DNA of 64,000 bases from Calliopum simillimum (Eukaryota > Arthropoda > Insecta > Diptera > Lauxaniidae). The position numbers and the translations under genes are program-made. Under the pieces are notes generated by a model, which was given only the letters and a program-made list of their open reading frames with translations, searched no databases and was not told the DNA's origin. Each line of letters begins with the position of its first letter. Positions within the stretch are counted from its first letter, which is position 1. Positions 21,433 to 33,304 of this stretch are shown here, one piece after another. The stretch spans positions 57,736,228 to 57,800,227 of the forward strand of contig OX638369.1 in the NCBI GenBank assembly GCA_951812925.1, read 5' to 3'.

Positions 21433-23190
21433 AGCAGTTCTGAGACTGGATTCGGAGTCAGCAGTGAAAAATACTTAGATAGAAAACAACTACTTAAAAT
21501 GTCCTCTAAAAGCAAAAGCCAAAAGCAGAATAAATGGGCATCTTATAAATGAATCTAAAAAATAAAAAAAAATAAAAAAATTTTTTTTTTTAACATTTTA
21601 TTATATTATTTTTCAATAAATTTTGTCCCGTTCATGTATGTAAATATCAAATTTTAGAAATCTAAAAATATTTTTTTTGCTTGGAAGGGATCTACGAAAA
21701 ACAGAAAAACTTGAAGTGGTCCTCGGTGCTAAGAAGTTTGGAAAAGTCTGGTTTTGAATGTATCAGTAGGGCAGCCATAAGCAATAAAAATAAATTTAAA
21801 TCAGCATTTTCAGTTTAGAAAAGTTACAGCCATTAATTTTGCTCCACCATATAAAATTACCCTTTGGCCTTTTTTACAATGTTCGCGAAGGAAACCACTT
21901 ATACATATAATTTGTCCAATAAGGCAATAACATTATATGAAATATTTTTCGAAACAATTATTTTATATGAGTGACATCGATCATTCATCTCAAAAGAGAT
22001 TTGTTGTTATTGTTAATACGCACAGCCGGCACAGTCGGCAAGACATCAAGACTAGTAACGGCGGGTTCCCCCTAGATTAAACTACTTACTAAGTATACAG
22101 ATTGTGTTTGTGCGAGAGTACAAAATCAGTGCTGATATCAGGAAATTTTATTTACACAGCAGCAGCAGCAGCAACAGCACCGGGGATTATCAGTTTCATT
22201 TCATGATCATTTAACTGGTCACTGTCCATTGAAATTGAGAGCAACAACAATGCGCCCTTATCTGAAATCAAATAAAAATGAAAAACTAAAATTTCCATGC
22301 AACGGAATTCGAATTTAAAAGTTTTTTGTTATTTTATTAACTAAACAACTAAACAGCGTCAGCAAAAATTAAAAAAAAAAAAAACAAATGAAAATTCTTG
22401 CATTAAACGAAGCGCAATTTAAGCCAATAAACAAAAAAAAAAAAACCACCAAAAATATAATTTTTTATGTTTTTTTTTTTTTCTAAAATACTTTGAAGAA
22501 AATCCAGTTTAATCTAGAAACAGTCAGTGACTCGGGCAACAATCGTTTAATAAATGGCTAAAAAAAAAACATAAAACAAGTTACCACCTCATCGCATTTA
22601 CACTCGAGCTTGGCATTCACAAATTCACGCAAATAAATTGAGTACGTGCATTTGAGCGATTTTTGGAACTGAAACAAACTTCATTCATTTCGCTTAGAAA
22701 TGAAACAATGAAATTAACAAGTTTACCGTAATTTGAAAACAAAAAAAAAAACGATATTTCAATAATCACGATGTAAGAATATACGTGTGTAGAACAATAC
22801 TAAGTAATAATTCGGACACAGATCATGTATTGATCATATAAATACCCATAGCATTATCGTGAAACAGAACCATGGCTTTGCTTCACTTGATCTTCATCGA
22901 TAGGATCGAGTGCAATGCATACAATAGACAAGATGGTTAACTCTTTGTGAACCCCCACAGGAAAGGCGACCTTATCTTTACAAAATCCAAAGCCTGGCTT
23001 TTGGGTTTTCTAAAAATAGATATTATTTTCAATCACTGCAAAACTCCAAAAATTTACTGAGTTTTGGCATTTTGAAATCGTAAACCAAAAACTAAAGTTT
23101 ATTGATATCGTAGTTCAAAGTTTATCAATTATCAATTTTTTCCAGGGGCGAGGTTTGATTTTATTAGTATTTTTAATTTGATAATCGACC
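21433..23190. other. Mostly unique DNA with CAG tract
   Basis: 22000-22260 is less AT-rich and lacks repeat partners; it includes a cagcagcagcagcagc run at 22156-22173. 22270-22800 is A-rich. A TATA-like tataaata at about 22838 precedes a 22-codon ATG frame at 22871, which I consider chance. No gene is supported. Confidence 0.4.
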
Positions 23191-23323
23191 TTAAGTCAAT
23201 TGAGAAGTGGCCGTACCAAAGGTGCTAAGTACCGTTCTGTTTTCATAAGAAGTTTACTTGATAGTGTAAAACAAGGGTGTCAGCGTAGAACAAAAGTGAG
23301 CCAATTTTGGCTCGCCTACAAAA

Positions 23324-23504
23324 TCAAGAATATTTGAATAATTTTTTAAATATCTGAGAACTACAACACACACGAAAAATGTTTGTTGTTTTTTTGAGCT
23401 CGTCAAAATTGTTTTCGTTGTTTCGCTTAGAAAAAAAAACAACAAACATTTTTCGTGTGTGTTGTAGTTCTCAGAAATTTAAAAAATTATTCAAATATTC
23501 TTGT
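23324..23504. repeat. Near-perfect hairpin, arms about 72 bp
   Basis: gaactacaacacacacgaaa on the left pairs with tttcgtgtgtgttgtagttc on the right. Pairing runs from caagaatatttgaata outward to acaacaaacattttt inward, with few mismatches and a loop of about 36 bases. It lies inside a slightly larger inverted structure (about 23268-23616, gtgtcagcg...cgctgac). Confidence 0.85.
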
Positions 23505-23712
23505 TGTAGCAAACGAGCCACCAAAAAAACAACAAAAAATAGGTTTTGTAATTGTTGTAGTTCGAGGAATTTGAAGTTGTTGTAAAAGCGAAAATTTTGC
23601 GCTGACTCCACTTAGCTCAGTGATTTGAAAACGCTGATGCACTTGGTGAAAAATTGATGGCATTATGTTAAAAAATAATTTCGATCAAACGACCGATAAT
23701 TATGGCCAAATA

Positions 23713-24726
23713 CAGGGTGTATTGCATAAGGTTACTAAGCTTCTGGGAGGTGATAGAGTAGGCCTAGACTAACAAAAAATTGTGCCTGGAGGGGGGGTCT
23801 AAAATGTACCCCTGAGGAGTTTTAGGGTTCAAACTGATTTTTTGACTTGTTTCAGAAAAAAAATTTTCTTAGATCGCCCTAACGTTTTACAGAAAATAAG
23901 TATTTCTACAGCGAAGTTTTAGCCATTTATAAGAGCTTTTAGACAATGTTTATGGTTTATAGGATTTAAAAGGATTTCTGAAAGTTCTGGACCTTTAAAG
24001 TTGATATTTTAATTTTTTTCCCCATTTTTTGACTTTGGCGGCCATTTTAGTATGAAAAAGGTCCTATCAACATATCCTATCATAATATTTTTTGAAATTT
24101 TTGTTGAAATTCCTTTAAGTTGATGGTGCACATGTCATACCAATTTTTTTGATAGAGGTAAGAAGAAAATACTTTTCTATGTAACACACGGGTTACTCGC
24201 ATGCGTTGCGCTGCATATGATGTGCGCGCTACTCGCGCTGCTCTTTATCTACTGGAGCCTTCAAACGGAAAAGTATTTTTCCTGACCTCAATCAAAAAAA
24301 CTGGCATGACAAATGCCCTATCAAATTAAAGGAAATTTAACAAGGATTTCAAAAAAAGTTATAAAGGGATATATTAATAGGACCTTTTTCATACTAAAAT
24401 GGCCACCAAAGTCAAAAAATGGGGAAAAAAATTTAAATACCAACTTTAAAGGTCCAGAACTTTCAGAAATCCTTTTAAATTCTATAAACCATATGCACTC
24501 TCTAAAAGCTCTTACAATTGGCTAAAATTTTGCAATAGAAATATTTTCTCTAAAACGTTAGAGTGATCCAAGAAAATTTTTTTTCTGAAACAAGTCAGAA
24601 AATCAGTTTTGACCCTATAACTCCTCAGGGGTACATTTAAGACCACCCTCCAAGCGCAATTGTTTGTTAGTATAGGCCTCATCTATCACCTCCCAGAAGC
24701 TTCGTTTCCTCATGCAATACACCCTG
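23713..24726. mobile_element. Nested foldback element, 1014 bp
   Basis: Ends are cagggtgtattgcat and, inverted, atgcaatacaccctg, flanked by TA on the left and CA on the right (probably a mutated TA). Arms pair for about 400 bp (aagcttctgggaggtga, gttctggacctttaaag, ttttagtatgaaaaaggtcc). A GC-rich loop lies at about 24190-24240. Confidence 0.85.
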
Positions 24727-24939
24727 CATATGACATTTCTTGAAATGGTACGGCTACTCCTCAATTGTCAAATGTTCAGAACGTCTAAGCACTGAATTTC
24801 ACTTTAAATAGAAAACTGATTAAATGGATCTCTTATTTTTCGCTCTATTGTAGAATTTTTTCAGTGAAGATAAGGTACATTTTCCTGTGGAGGGTCACAT
24901 TTAGAGTTTTATATAACGGGAAGCTTTCAGATCGTAATA

Positions 24940-25163
24940 GCCTGTTTCCACCGCAGATTTAATAGGTGATTTAAGACAGTTTCTGGATTGAGCTTTAAAT
25001 CTGGGCGTTGATCACATGATTTACTATACAAAAATAAATCTATTTCTGCTGAGATTTTACTTAAATATAAATATACATATCTATTTCGGCCGGTGGAAAC
25101 GGGTAGGATTTAACGATGTGATTTACAAATCTCAGCAGAGCTAAGTCTACGGTGGAAACAGGC
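24940..25163. mobile_element. MITE with TA duplication, 224 bp
   Basis: Ends are gcctgtttccaccgcaga and, inverted, tctacggtggaaacaggc, flanked by TA at 24938-24939 and 25164-25165. A second inverted pair is internal (ggtggaaacgggtagg). No coding content. Confidence 0.9.
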
Positions 25164-25332
25164 TAAAAGTGTCGAATGTACAATTTACTCAGCGGAGCCC
25201 TCTATTTCTAAACCTTAGCTCGATAGCTCTTATGGGTCCAGAGATCATTCGTTACAAACAAATACAATAAATTTTATATGTAAATATAAGGGGTATTCAA
25301 CGGCAAATCGAAAACCATTACGTTATGACTTC

Positions 25333-26450
25333 TCCGATTACACAGTTCGACACAGTTTTGCAAACATGAGAAATTCCGACAAATTCTTAAAATATACGCA
25401 CACTGGTCGGAAAATCAAAAAAGACCTCTGTGCCTAAAAAACTCTTCTCATTTGAGTTTAAAGTTTACCTATTCTTGCGAATAATTTTTTTTTTTAATAT
25501 AAAGCGTCTCAGTATACAAGTCGAAAAATAACTTCGGTTCTTTTGTTATGTAACAAAATGGAGTGATGGAGTCCCTTAGTGAAGGTTTATTTAATATTTA
25601 TCTCAAATCCAAAGCGTTTAATCTCGATCATAGCTTATATAAATAGGCAACTATTTCGTAAAAATATATGGGACGTTCCATATCAACCGGGACACCTCTG
25701 TCTTCAGAAACAGAAGCAACAAAAAAATGAGTTTAAGGTCTGAAAATTTTCGTCTGCTCAAAGTCATTCGAATGAACAACTGCCATTTTTTAGAAAATTT
25801 CGAAATTAAAAATGGTGACCATAAATTGGCGACCACAATTAGAAATTTAACAAAAAATAGTTCTGATTTTTGTGGAAAAAATTCTGCGAAAAGTCCATTG
25901 CGAAATCGTGTTCGCATGAAAAGTTATTCAAGGTCAAGGATCGTAAAAATCAGCTTTTTGCAAATATCGCGCTAACGGTTACTTTTTCAAAAAAATAGTG
26001 CAAAACCATTTTGGAGCACAGGAAATTTCCTATTAAAGAGAATTCGGATTTATTTTCGTACGACAAAGTGGGAAGGCTTGGTAATGCATGCTTAAATTGA
26101 ATTTAACCTAATGAAAAGCTCTCTGCATTTACAGGGTTGAGACTGTCTACAATTTAAAATGATGCCCGAATTTTTTATTTTTGTTTTTTTTTTATTATAT
26201 TTTTGATCGTTAAGGATCGTTTAGTTAAATATGTCAATTCAACACAAGAAAAAATGCGTCATTTTGTTATTCTCAGTAGTTTTAAAATAACTTCAAAAAT
26301 CGTTGGTGAAAAACGTCGAGAAATGGGTGTTGTTTTTTAATGTCTTTTTTTTAAGAATTTTTTGGAGTTTCTCATGTGTGCATAAAAAGTTTAAATTTGG
26401 AATTTGAATTTTTTTTTTTTTTGTATTTTTGCTATGTACACTAAAATCTG
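25333..26450. mobile_element. Diverged relative of the TAA foldback family
   Basis: Starts ttacacagttcgacacag at about 25328, close to the 9658 end. Further on, 26215-26380 repeats tcaattcaacacaag, aaaataacttcaaaaatcg, gaaaaacg and ttctcatgtg in the order of 12240-12420. The right end is not clear. Two opposed open frames (25651-25917 and 25727-25975) are chance overlaps. Confidence 0.5.
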
Positions 26451-26507
26451 ATGTCACGGGTCGGAATTCCTTGAATTTTGAAAAATTGCTTTTTTCGACT
26501 AAAAATG

Positions 26508-27456
26508 TTATTCGCTTTAAAAACACAGGAATGATATATCGCGACCTTAGAACAACAGGGTTCTAACTGATATTTTTTGTGAAATTGAGTTATATATTGC
26601 TTCGTACTAAATAGACCACGCTCTTTCGATTACCGCTACTCAAATTTTTTTATCTCGTATGGTTTCTGAGATAATTAATGAAATTGAGATGCACAAGGTT
26701 CTATCTACACATATTCAAATTAAAATTAATTTCACAAAGTTCTAACTGCCAGAAAATTTAAGAAATCGAATAGCAGAATCCGAATCAGAGTCGCTATATC
26801 ATTTATGGTTCCCGAGATATCCTATCCCAAATGTTAAAAAAATTATCAAAAACACGATTTTTGAGGTTGTTCAGAAGACTCATAAAATAGTTTTTCTCTT
26901 TTCTATTTAATGGAGCATTTAGTACTGTTCTTTTGCTTCAAAATGAGCTACAAACTGTGATCGTGTGATTTTTGTTTAAAAAGTTATACTCGATTTAAAT
27001 GATACATGAATGATCAATGAAATCGTCGCGACAATCAAATGCTTGTAATATAAATAACATTGTGATTAATATCAATTCATAAAAATTATACGACACGAAA
27101 TATTCAAACATAGATTTCTTGAAAATGATGTGTGTGTAGATAGAATCCTGTTGTTCTAAGGTCGCGATATGTACAAATTTATGTGCGTTCACCCGAATCA
27201 AGAAAGATGAAATCAAGCCAAACTGAAAATGGGCAGTGCCAGCCACGCCCCCAAAAAACAAAAATCATTATATCTCTGAAAACGTTAAACACAGATTAAT
27301 GAGATAAAGTTAGTTTGTGAAAAGCATAGGGAGAGTTTTTTTGGGGCATGGCACCGCCAATTTTCACTTTGGCTTGATTTCATTTGACTTAATTCGAGTG
27401 AACGCACATAAATTTGTACATAAATATATCATTCCTTTGCTTTAAGCGAATTTTTT
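26508..27456. mobile_element. Nested foldback complex
   Basis: Outer arms: attcgctttaaaaacacagg then aatgatatat, against atatatcattcctttgcttt then aagcgaat. Middle arms: gcgaccttagaacaacaggg at 26541 against cctgttgttctaaggtcgc at 27147. 26815-26960 carries the gatttttgaggttgt family of 17095. Confidence 0.7.
27171..27419. mobile_element. Inner palindromic MITE, 249 bp
   Basis: Ends are gtacaaatttatgtgcgttc and, inverted, gaacgcacataaatttgtac. Pairing continues inward (gaaatcaagcc against ggcttgatttc, and gccacgcccccaaaa against ttttggggcatggc). The target duplication is not clear. Confidence 0.8.
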
Positions 27457-27789
27457 CTTTTTTATTGTTCCCCAGCAAGTGTAAGACCAGTCAAATAAGA
27501 GACTGGCTATATATGTCATGCTTGCACTAATTTCAAGGTTTATAAAACCTATACCACTCGATAAAGAATTTTTGATGTTTCCGATTTTAGTAATATTTAA
27601 ATTTGACTATTTTATACCTATATGTATGTCTTCGATCCATATATGTACAAAATATTTTTACAACGTTAAGTCTGGTTAATGTGCTAGAGGGTTTTAAAAA
27701 TTTCATTCGAAGTAACGCATAACTGCCGATCGGAAACATCAAAATTGTTTGACTGACGCTTCAAGTGGAAAACCCCAATTAACATAAAA

Positions 27790-27850
27790 GTTTTGCCACT
27801 GATGAACAAACATAAGTACATACAATTTCAGTTTGTATAAGAAGAGAAGA
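27790..27850 (-). repeat. 5' end fragment of the Helentron-like family
   Basis: On the minus strand it reads tcttctcttcttatac, then aaattgtatgtacttatgt, the same start as at 35510 and 51767. Confidence 0.65.
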
Positions 27851-27869
27851 TATGAGTTACCGAACATAG

Positions 27870-28262
27870 TCCCAACGAAAATTTTTCGGTCATAATCCCC
27901 ATTTTGGTCATGGAGGTTATGTCCGCAAATTTTTCGGACATAATCCCAATAGGTCGAAAGCCGCCCCGAAGCCGGTGTTGGATTTTTGGGAGTTTTAAAT
28001 CCTGAGCTGCGGCCGCAGGCCTCCCACTTTGGATATATTATAGACTGATCAGCGGCTGAAGGCCGCCGCGGAAACGGTATTGGAATTTTTGGGAGTTGTA
28101 AGTCCTGAGCTGCGGCTGTTGTTAATAACAAAATAAGGCGTTAGGAAATAAATTTTTGGGGATTATGTCCGTTTTTTCCTGGGGACTATGTCCGAAAAAC
28201 TTGCAGACATAATCCCCATTTTAGAAATGGGGACTATGTCCGAATTATTGAGGGACTATGTC
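27870..28262. repeat. Iterated gggactatgtccg motif cluster around a GC-rich tandem duplication
   Basis: At least eight copies, in both orientations, of a 13-base motif (gggga(c/t)tatgtccg or its inverse cggacataatcccc), spaced irregularly from 27876 to 28260. In the middle, a segment of about 123 bp is duplicated: ggatttttgggagtt and tcctgagctgcggc at about 27979-28017, and again at about 28082-28124. It is markedly GC-richer than its neighbours. A 130-codon frame across it (27739-28131) is not a recognisable gene. Confidence 0.75.
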
Positions 28263-28499
28263 ACGGCACCGAAGAAATGTAGATAAATTTTATACATATC
28301 GACGGCTTATATTCAATACCCTCTATCTACAATTTTCACGAAAATTAGTTTTTGATGGTAAAACCTTCATTGAGACAAATGGCATCTATGATATTAATTC
28401 CAAACGAAAAAACTGCTTCCAGAGCTACTTTTTTCCATTTAAAGAAATTCACTATCTACAGCAATCGATTTTGTGAAATGCAATATCCTCTATCTACAT

Positions 28500-29005
28500 A
28501 TCAAAAATGAAAGATTTTTCATTTTATTATATTTATTGGGTGGCCGTTACATACAAGGTCATGACAGACAGTCGTCAATCGGCTCCAAATGGCGAAAATA
28601 AATTTTCTTGATTTTTTTCAGTTTTTGTATGTTGAACCTTGATAGCCCTGCTGAGTCGTTATTGGCCCTTCTGTAAACAAGCAGATAAAGCTAGACGCAT
28701 GAAATTTGGTACAGATGAAAATAATATTACTAGGCTATCTAGGATCAAAAATAGGCGTGATCGGTTAAACTTGAAGCAAAAGTTGTGTCATAATATGAAT
28801 CGGGTGACATTTTGTTAGAAATGATAATAATTGTTTTCTGTTTTCACGAAAAATTGACTCGATGGCGAGGAATTGATGGTATTATGTTAAAAAAATTATA
28901 CCGGTCAAATAACTGATTATTATGGCACATAATATGTATGAGATTTTTTGCCTCGAAATGGTACTTAGCCCCTTTGGTACGGCCACTCCTCAATTGTATA
29001 TATGA
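28500..29005. repeat. Dispersed repeat fragments
   Basis: 28690-28760 (agacgcatgaaatttggtac, gcgtgatcggtta) matches 45130-45215. 28870-29000 (aattgatggtattatgttaa ... cactcctcaattgta) matches the end of the 23197 and 45649 families. Confidence 0.6.
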
Positions 29006-29026
29006 GTCAAAAGAAACTGGGTATTA

Positions 29027-29824
29027 GAGCGGTATCCAGACGGACTTGTGAATGCAAAACATGAGATCTGAAATCTGAGCTCAGATTTTTATATAAAGTA
29101 CCCCAAGTTATTAGAAAGTAGATGTACCCAGAAGCAAGGGTCTTTATTCCCTACTCCCCGCCCAGGCCTACCATAGTCCTGCGCCCTAGTTTTTTATAGC
29201 AGTTTATGGTGGACTGGGATTAGTGGTGAGCAAACCAAGACCAAGACCAAGAGCACAGCAGTCTTGGTCTTGGTCTTGTTCTTGCATATTGTGTCTTGGT
29301 CATTAAGTCTTGGTCTCAAAGAAGCCAAATTTCGAATTTAGATATGATTTTATGCTTGAAACGAGCGTGACACACCTATTAATTATAAATTCGAAAGACT
29401 AAAAAGCAGTCTTGGTCTTGATGATAATCCTGAGCAAGACCAAGACCACAGAAGTCTTGGTCTAGCAATGATATCAGCGTCTTGGTCTAATACCGAGACC
29501 AAGACCAAGACTAATTTTGCTCATCACTAACTGGGATTTCCTTATTACGCATCTAAACTAGGATTTTTTCTATCATGTAAGAATTCTGAGTTAACTTTTC
29601 TTAGTAGTCCAAAAATCACTGTTTTGAGGCCTACTTAGAGCTATATAGCAAGCTATAAGCAAGGATAACTCAGGATCCTTACATGATAGAAAAAAAACCA
29701 AGTTTAGATTCATAATAAGCAGATCAAAGTTTCAAAATAAACGGTTATAAAAAACTAGGGCCTATAATAATCTAAGCTCAGGTTTCGGTTCTCATGTTTT
29801 GCATCCTCAAGTCCGCCAGGCGCC
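29027..29824. mobile_element. Foldback with TA duplication, split by a hAT element
   Basis: Left arm: gacggacttgtgaatgcaaa, acatgag. Right arm: ctcatgttttgcatcctcaa, gtccgcc. TA lies at 29025-29026 and 29825-29826. Inner arms pair over ttttttatagc and tcaagctataagcaagg-like blocks. The same left phrase occurs at 54520. Confidence 0.7.
29221..29529. mobile_element. hAT MITE with iterated cttggt words, 309 bp
   Basis: Ends are tagtggtgagcaaa and, inverted, attttgctcatcacta. A perfect 8-bp duplication actgggat lies at 29213-29220 and 29530-29537. Both sub-terminal regions are runs of accaagaccaagacc or its inverse, repeated within the interior. A degenerate copy is at 20770. Confidence 0.9.
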
Positions 29825-30169
29825 TAACCTATTTTGAGTTTTCTTTTGCTAAGAAACCATCTATTAATAAATAATTCATAAAAAAATTGGTTTTTATTAT
29901 TGTGCAATAGGCTCTATCTGCTTGTTTGAACACGCATTTTATATTATATTTGAATTGCAATATCCTCTATCTGCTATAATAAGGCGAATAACTAAGGTTT
30001 TTTTTTAATTTTTTTATTTGAAGGATCTAGTGGCTCTTTTTAATTAATATCGTAGTACTTCGTTTGTTTATCACTATAAAAAATAGCGAATGAAACAGTT
30101 TTTTTGCTCTCCTGAAAAATTGTGTTTTTGTAGATAGAGTGTATTGAATATAAGCCGTCGATATGTGTA

Positions 30170-31200
30170 ATCATAAATGGTTGGAATTAAAAATTTAAAA
30201 ACAAAAATGTATGAATGTAGTGAAAATATTTAGTCAGATTGGTCAACCAAAATTTTGTATACCAAAGCACACTTAAACTTTTTAAATTACTTTCTATGCT
30301 TTTATAAAGCTTGCAGAAAGCTTATATACAAATTAGAAATAAACCAGTAAAGCTTTTCAAAGTTTTTTATTCCTAATATAACTATTCTACACAAGGTGAA
30401 GATTAATTAAGCTTTAGAAAGTTTAATTTTACAGGGCAGTACAAATATAAGTAACTTCAAACTGAATAAGTAAAAGCTTTATGTTTGAATGCTTAGAATG
30501 CTTTTATTACAATGAGACGATTTTGAGACTCAGTATGCCTTCCTTAGGTAATGAAGGGACATTCTTCTTAAATTGCATTGGCACAGGTAATATTTTATAT
30601 GAGTTAAATTTTTGAAACGGAAATAATATGGATAAATGTATTTCAAATCCATTCAAAATAACATCAAGGCACGGTGATTGAAAAATTGGAAAACTTGTTT
30701 TGAAAAAATAATTTAAGACTACTAAAAAGGCACTAAATTGACTAATTTCTGGGATTTCGTGGACTCAAGAAAGGCCGGAATCCCGAAATGACATCCCTAG
30801 TCTCGGTGTCTCGATCTGCTCAACCACTATTGGAGTTTCTTTTTTTTTTGCCATTTATGGGCGTGTTGTATATGTCACTTTTTTAACTTAACCTCAAAAA
30901 GCTTGGGTGCTTTTTAATGCAATGTGAATGACAAACCAAATCCCTCAGAACTACATCATAAATGGAGTCTCATTTTAATGTGGAATAGATAAGGCGGGAA
31001 ACTCTCTATACAACAGCGAAGAAATATTGAAACACAAATAGAATTGTGTTGTTTTTATACGACTGACCGATGCTTTCATTCAAATTAGAAATAGTTTCAG
31101 ATAATTTTCATTCAAATTAGAAATAGTTTCAGATAATTTACAAGGCCAAAAACTAAAATGTACTTATGTTAGAGCAAACTACATATATAGTTACTTGTTC
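30170..31200. other. AT-rich DNA, no gene
   Basis: A short tandem duplication (attcaaattagaaatagttt, twice near 31078-31135, 34 bp apart). Nothing else recognised. Confidence 0.4.
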
Positions 31201-31206
31201 TAATAA

Positions 31207-31849
31207 CACAGTGCAACAAAATGAAAAAAATTCTGGTCCCTGGGGTCTCATAGTGCTTTTCTGAGAGGTAATGAAAAATAAAAAAACACGTATTTTAGCG
31301 AATATGTGTATCTGTGATATTTTTAATTTTATGGCACCTCAAAGTTTAAAATTCGCGTTTAATATGAAATTTAGAGATTTTGTGAAAAAACCATCTCATA
31401 ATGATATGTTGCTTATGTTCTTACCTTTTATTTAAGTCATGGAACTTGAAAATCCACCCAGTAGTTTTTGTTTTATACGCAAAACCATTTTTAATGTATT
31501 TTTTTTTTTTCATATATTTCGTAAAATAAAAATAAGAAAATAATCACAAAGTCTTAATTTTGAAATAGCAAAATTTGCACAGTTTTGCTTATAAAAGAAA
31601 AATACCATACGGATTCTCAAGTCCTATAGCTTAAATTAAAGGTAAGAACGTAAGTAACATTTCATAATAAAATGGTTTTTTCACAAAATCTCAAAATTGC
31701 ATGTGAAACGCAAACTTTAAACTTAGCGTTGCCAAAAAATGAAAAAAATCACTGATACAAATATTCGGTAAAATACGCGTCTTTTTATTTTTCATTACCT
31801 TTCAGAAAAACACTATATGACTCCAGGGACATTTTTGTGTTGCACTGTG
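31207..31849. mobile_element. Foldback element with TAA duplication, 643 bp
   Basis: Ends are cacagtgcaaca and, inverted, tgttgcactgtg, with TAA at 31204-31206 and 31850-31852. Arms pair through taatgaaaaataaaaa and ttaccttt blocks and a gtgaaaaaaccatct stretch. The end pattern matches the 9658 and 10328 elements. Confidence 0.85.
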
Positions 31850-31852
31850 TAA

Positions 31853-33300
31853 TTATATTTGTTAATATGAAGGAGACGAAAGATCTGAACGCAGGGAGGC
31901 TTTGAAAAGATTGTGAGTTTAGAAAAAACAAAGATTATGAGCAGAACGGAAGTTTCTGAGAACCAAAAGAAAAAAATAGTATTTAATTTTGTGAAAAGAA
32001 AAAAAAGAAAATTTTTAAGAAATTCTATCATGCGCTTATTAAGATAAAAAGAAAAAAATATTTTATTTAAAACTGTGAACTTATTTTGTGTTGGGGAAAT
32101 AATTCTTACCTAAAAAGGTTATATTTTGATTTCTCATGTGTTGCTGATCTGCGAAATTTGGTGGAAAAAAATTGGTTAGTATACATATTTAAGAAAAATG
32201 TTGGAGAGGAAAAATTAATGGAGGTCGGTGAATATTTTAACCCTCTCCCGGCAACGAGGAATATTTTAGTGCTCGTTCACTCACTTTTTTAGCTAAAAAT
32301 TAAATAAAAAAAAATAGATCCCATCGTTTGCCCATTCTAAAAATAGTCTTCAAATTTGTCAAATTCACAAAAGTTTTTTTAGAAATTTTTTTCAAAAATC
32401 GAAGAGTATAAATATTGATAAATAAGCAATTTTTTTTTAAAGTTGGAAATTTAATAAAAAAATTATTCCAAAAAAATGTTTGTTCCTTTTATAAAAAATT
32501 CCCTTAAAAAAACAATACTTAAAAAAAACTTCATGGTTTGGTTGACTATTGACGGAGTTATGAGCATTTCAAAAAACTATTAAATGTTGTTTTTGCAGCT
32601 TTTTAGTTTTTGAAAAATTTATATCTCTGAAATGGCTCGATGAAAAAATTTTAAAAAAATCATACCATAGATGCTTATCTCAACTATGTTACTACTACTG
32701 TATAAGACAAAAATGTCAAATGCTACCGAAACGGTATGTAATGCCCAGTAGGTATATCTGCAGAAAACTGATTTTCGCGACCTTTGAGCCTGAATAACTT
32801 CCGAGTTTTGACATTTGTTTCAAACCTTTTTACCCGGCTGGGACAATGTATCCCAAAAAAATTTAATTTAATACTGTCCCAGTCGGGTCGAAGGGGTTAA
32901 AATATCAAAATAAAATGATTCCCATTAAAAAATTGCTGCCTCTAATTTTTTTGATCAGAAAGTTTTATTTCACTGGATATTTTTTTTTTGTTGGATTTTT
33001 TAAAATTTTTCGAATTATGAAAAAGAATAAACTGGAACAAGAAGAGTACTTTTTTAAGTAATTTTCTTCTTCTTCAAAACTCGATTTGAATTGTATCAAT
33101 AACTTTTTTTATCTTCAAAATTTCATAACCCAAAAATTTAAAAAATTGCAACAAACACGACTTTTTGTTATTTCAGCTTACGAAATTTCGGAAAAAATAT
33201 CGACATAATTTAGATTGAGTTTTTAAAAAAAAGATAAGTACTTTCAGCTTCTGTAGCTTTTCGTAGGAATCGCTAAAATTGTTTCCATTCTCTTTCGCAG
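31853..33300. other. AT-rich DNA with one mini-palindrome
   Basis: No gene. 32825-32896 is a diverged copy of the 70-bp TTAA palindrome (acccggctgggacaatg ... ctgtcccagtcgggtcga, TTAA at 32897-32900). Homopolymer-rich elsewhere. Confidence 0.5.
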
Positions 33301-33304
33301 GGTC

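Larger units (their letters stand above)
23197..24767. mobile_element. Foldback element hosting two inner palindromes
   Basis: Outer ends are caattgagaagtggccgtac and, inverted, gtacggctactcctcaattg. The inner phrase aattgatggcattatgttaa at 23654 is shared with 28872 and resembles the 45649-45913 element, whose ends are also (caa/cag)-tgaggag. The target site is unclear (gt/tc flanks). Confidence 0.65.
28295..30165. mobile_element. Large foldback hosting nested elements, 1.87 kb
   Basis: Ends are catatcgacggcttatattc and, inverted, gaatataagccgtcgatatg; arms continue through accctctatctaca. A second word, gcaatatcctctatct, occurs in direct orientation at 28479 and 29952. It contains the TA element 29027-29824. 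Confidence 0.75.

Noticed and set aside
22838..22940. TATA-box gene start with ATG at 22871
   Set aside because: The frame is only 22 codons, with no leader character and no splice donor at its end.
27739..28131. 130-codon open frame on the minus strand
   Set aside because: Crosses a repeat end and the gggactatgtccg cluster; its length is explained by the higher GC content.
27870..28262. CRISPR-like array
   Set aside because: Motifs are 13 bases, occur in both orientations with irregular spacing, and the DNA is eukaryotic.
32238..32900. Larger TTAA element from ttaaccctctcccggc to the 32896 end
   Set aside because: The two ends match only over a few bases; the local mini-palindrome explains the right side better.
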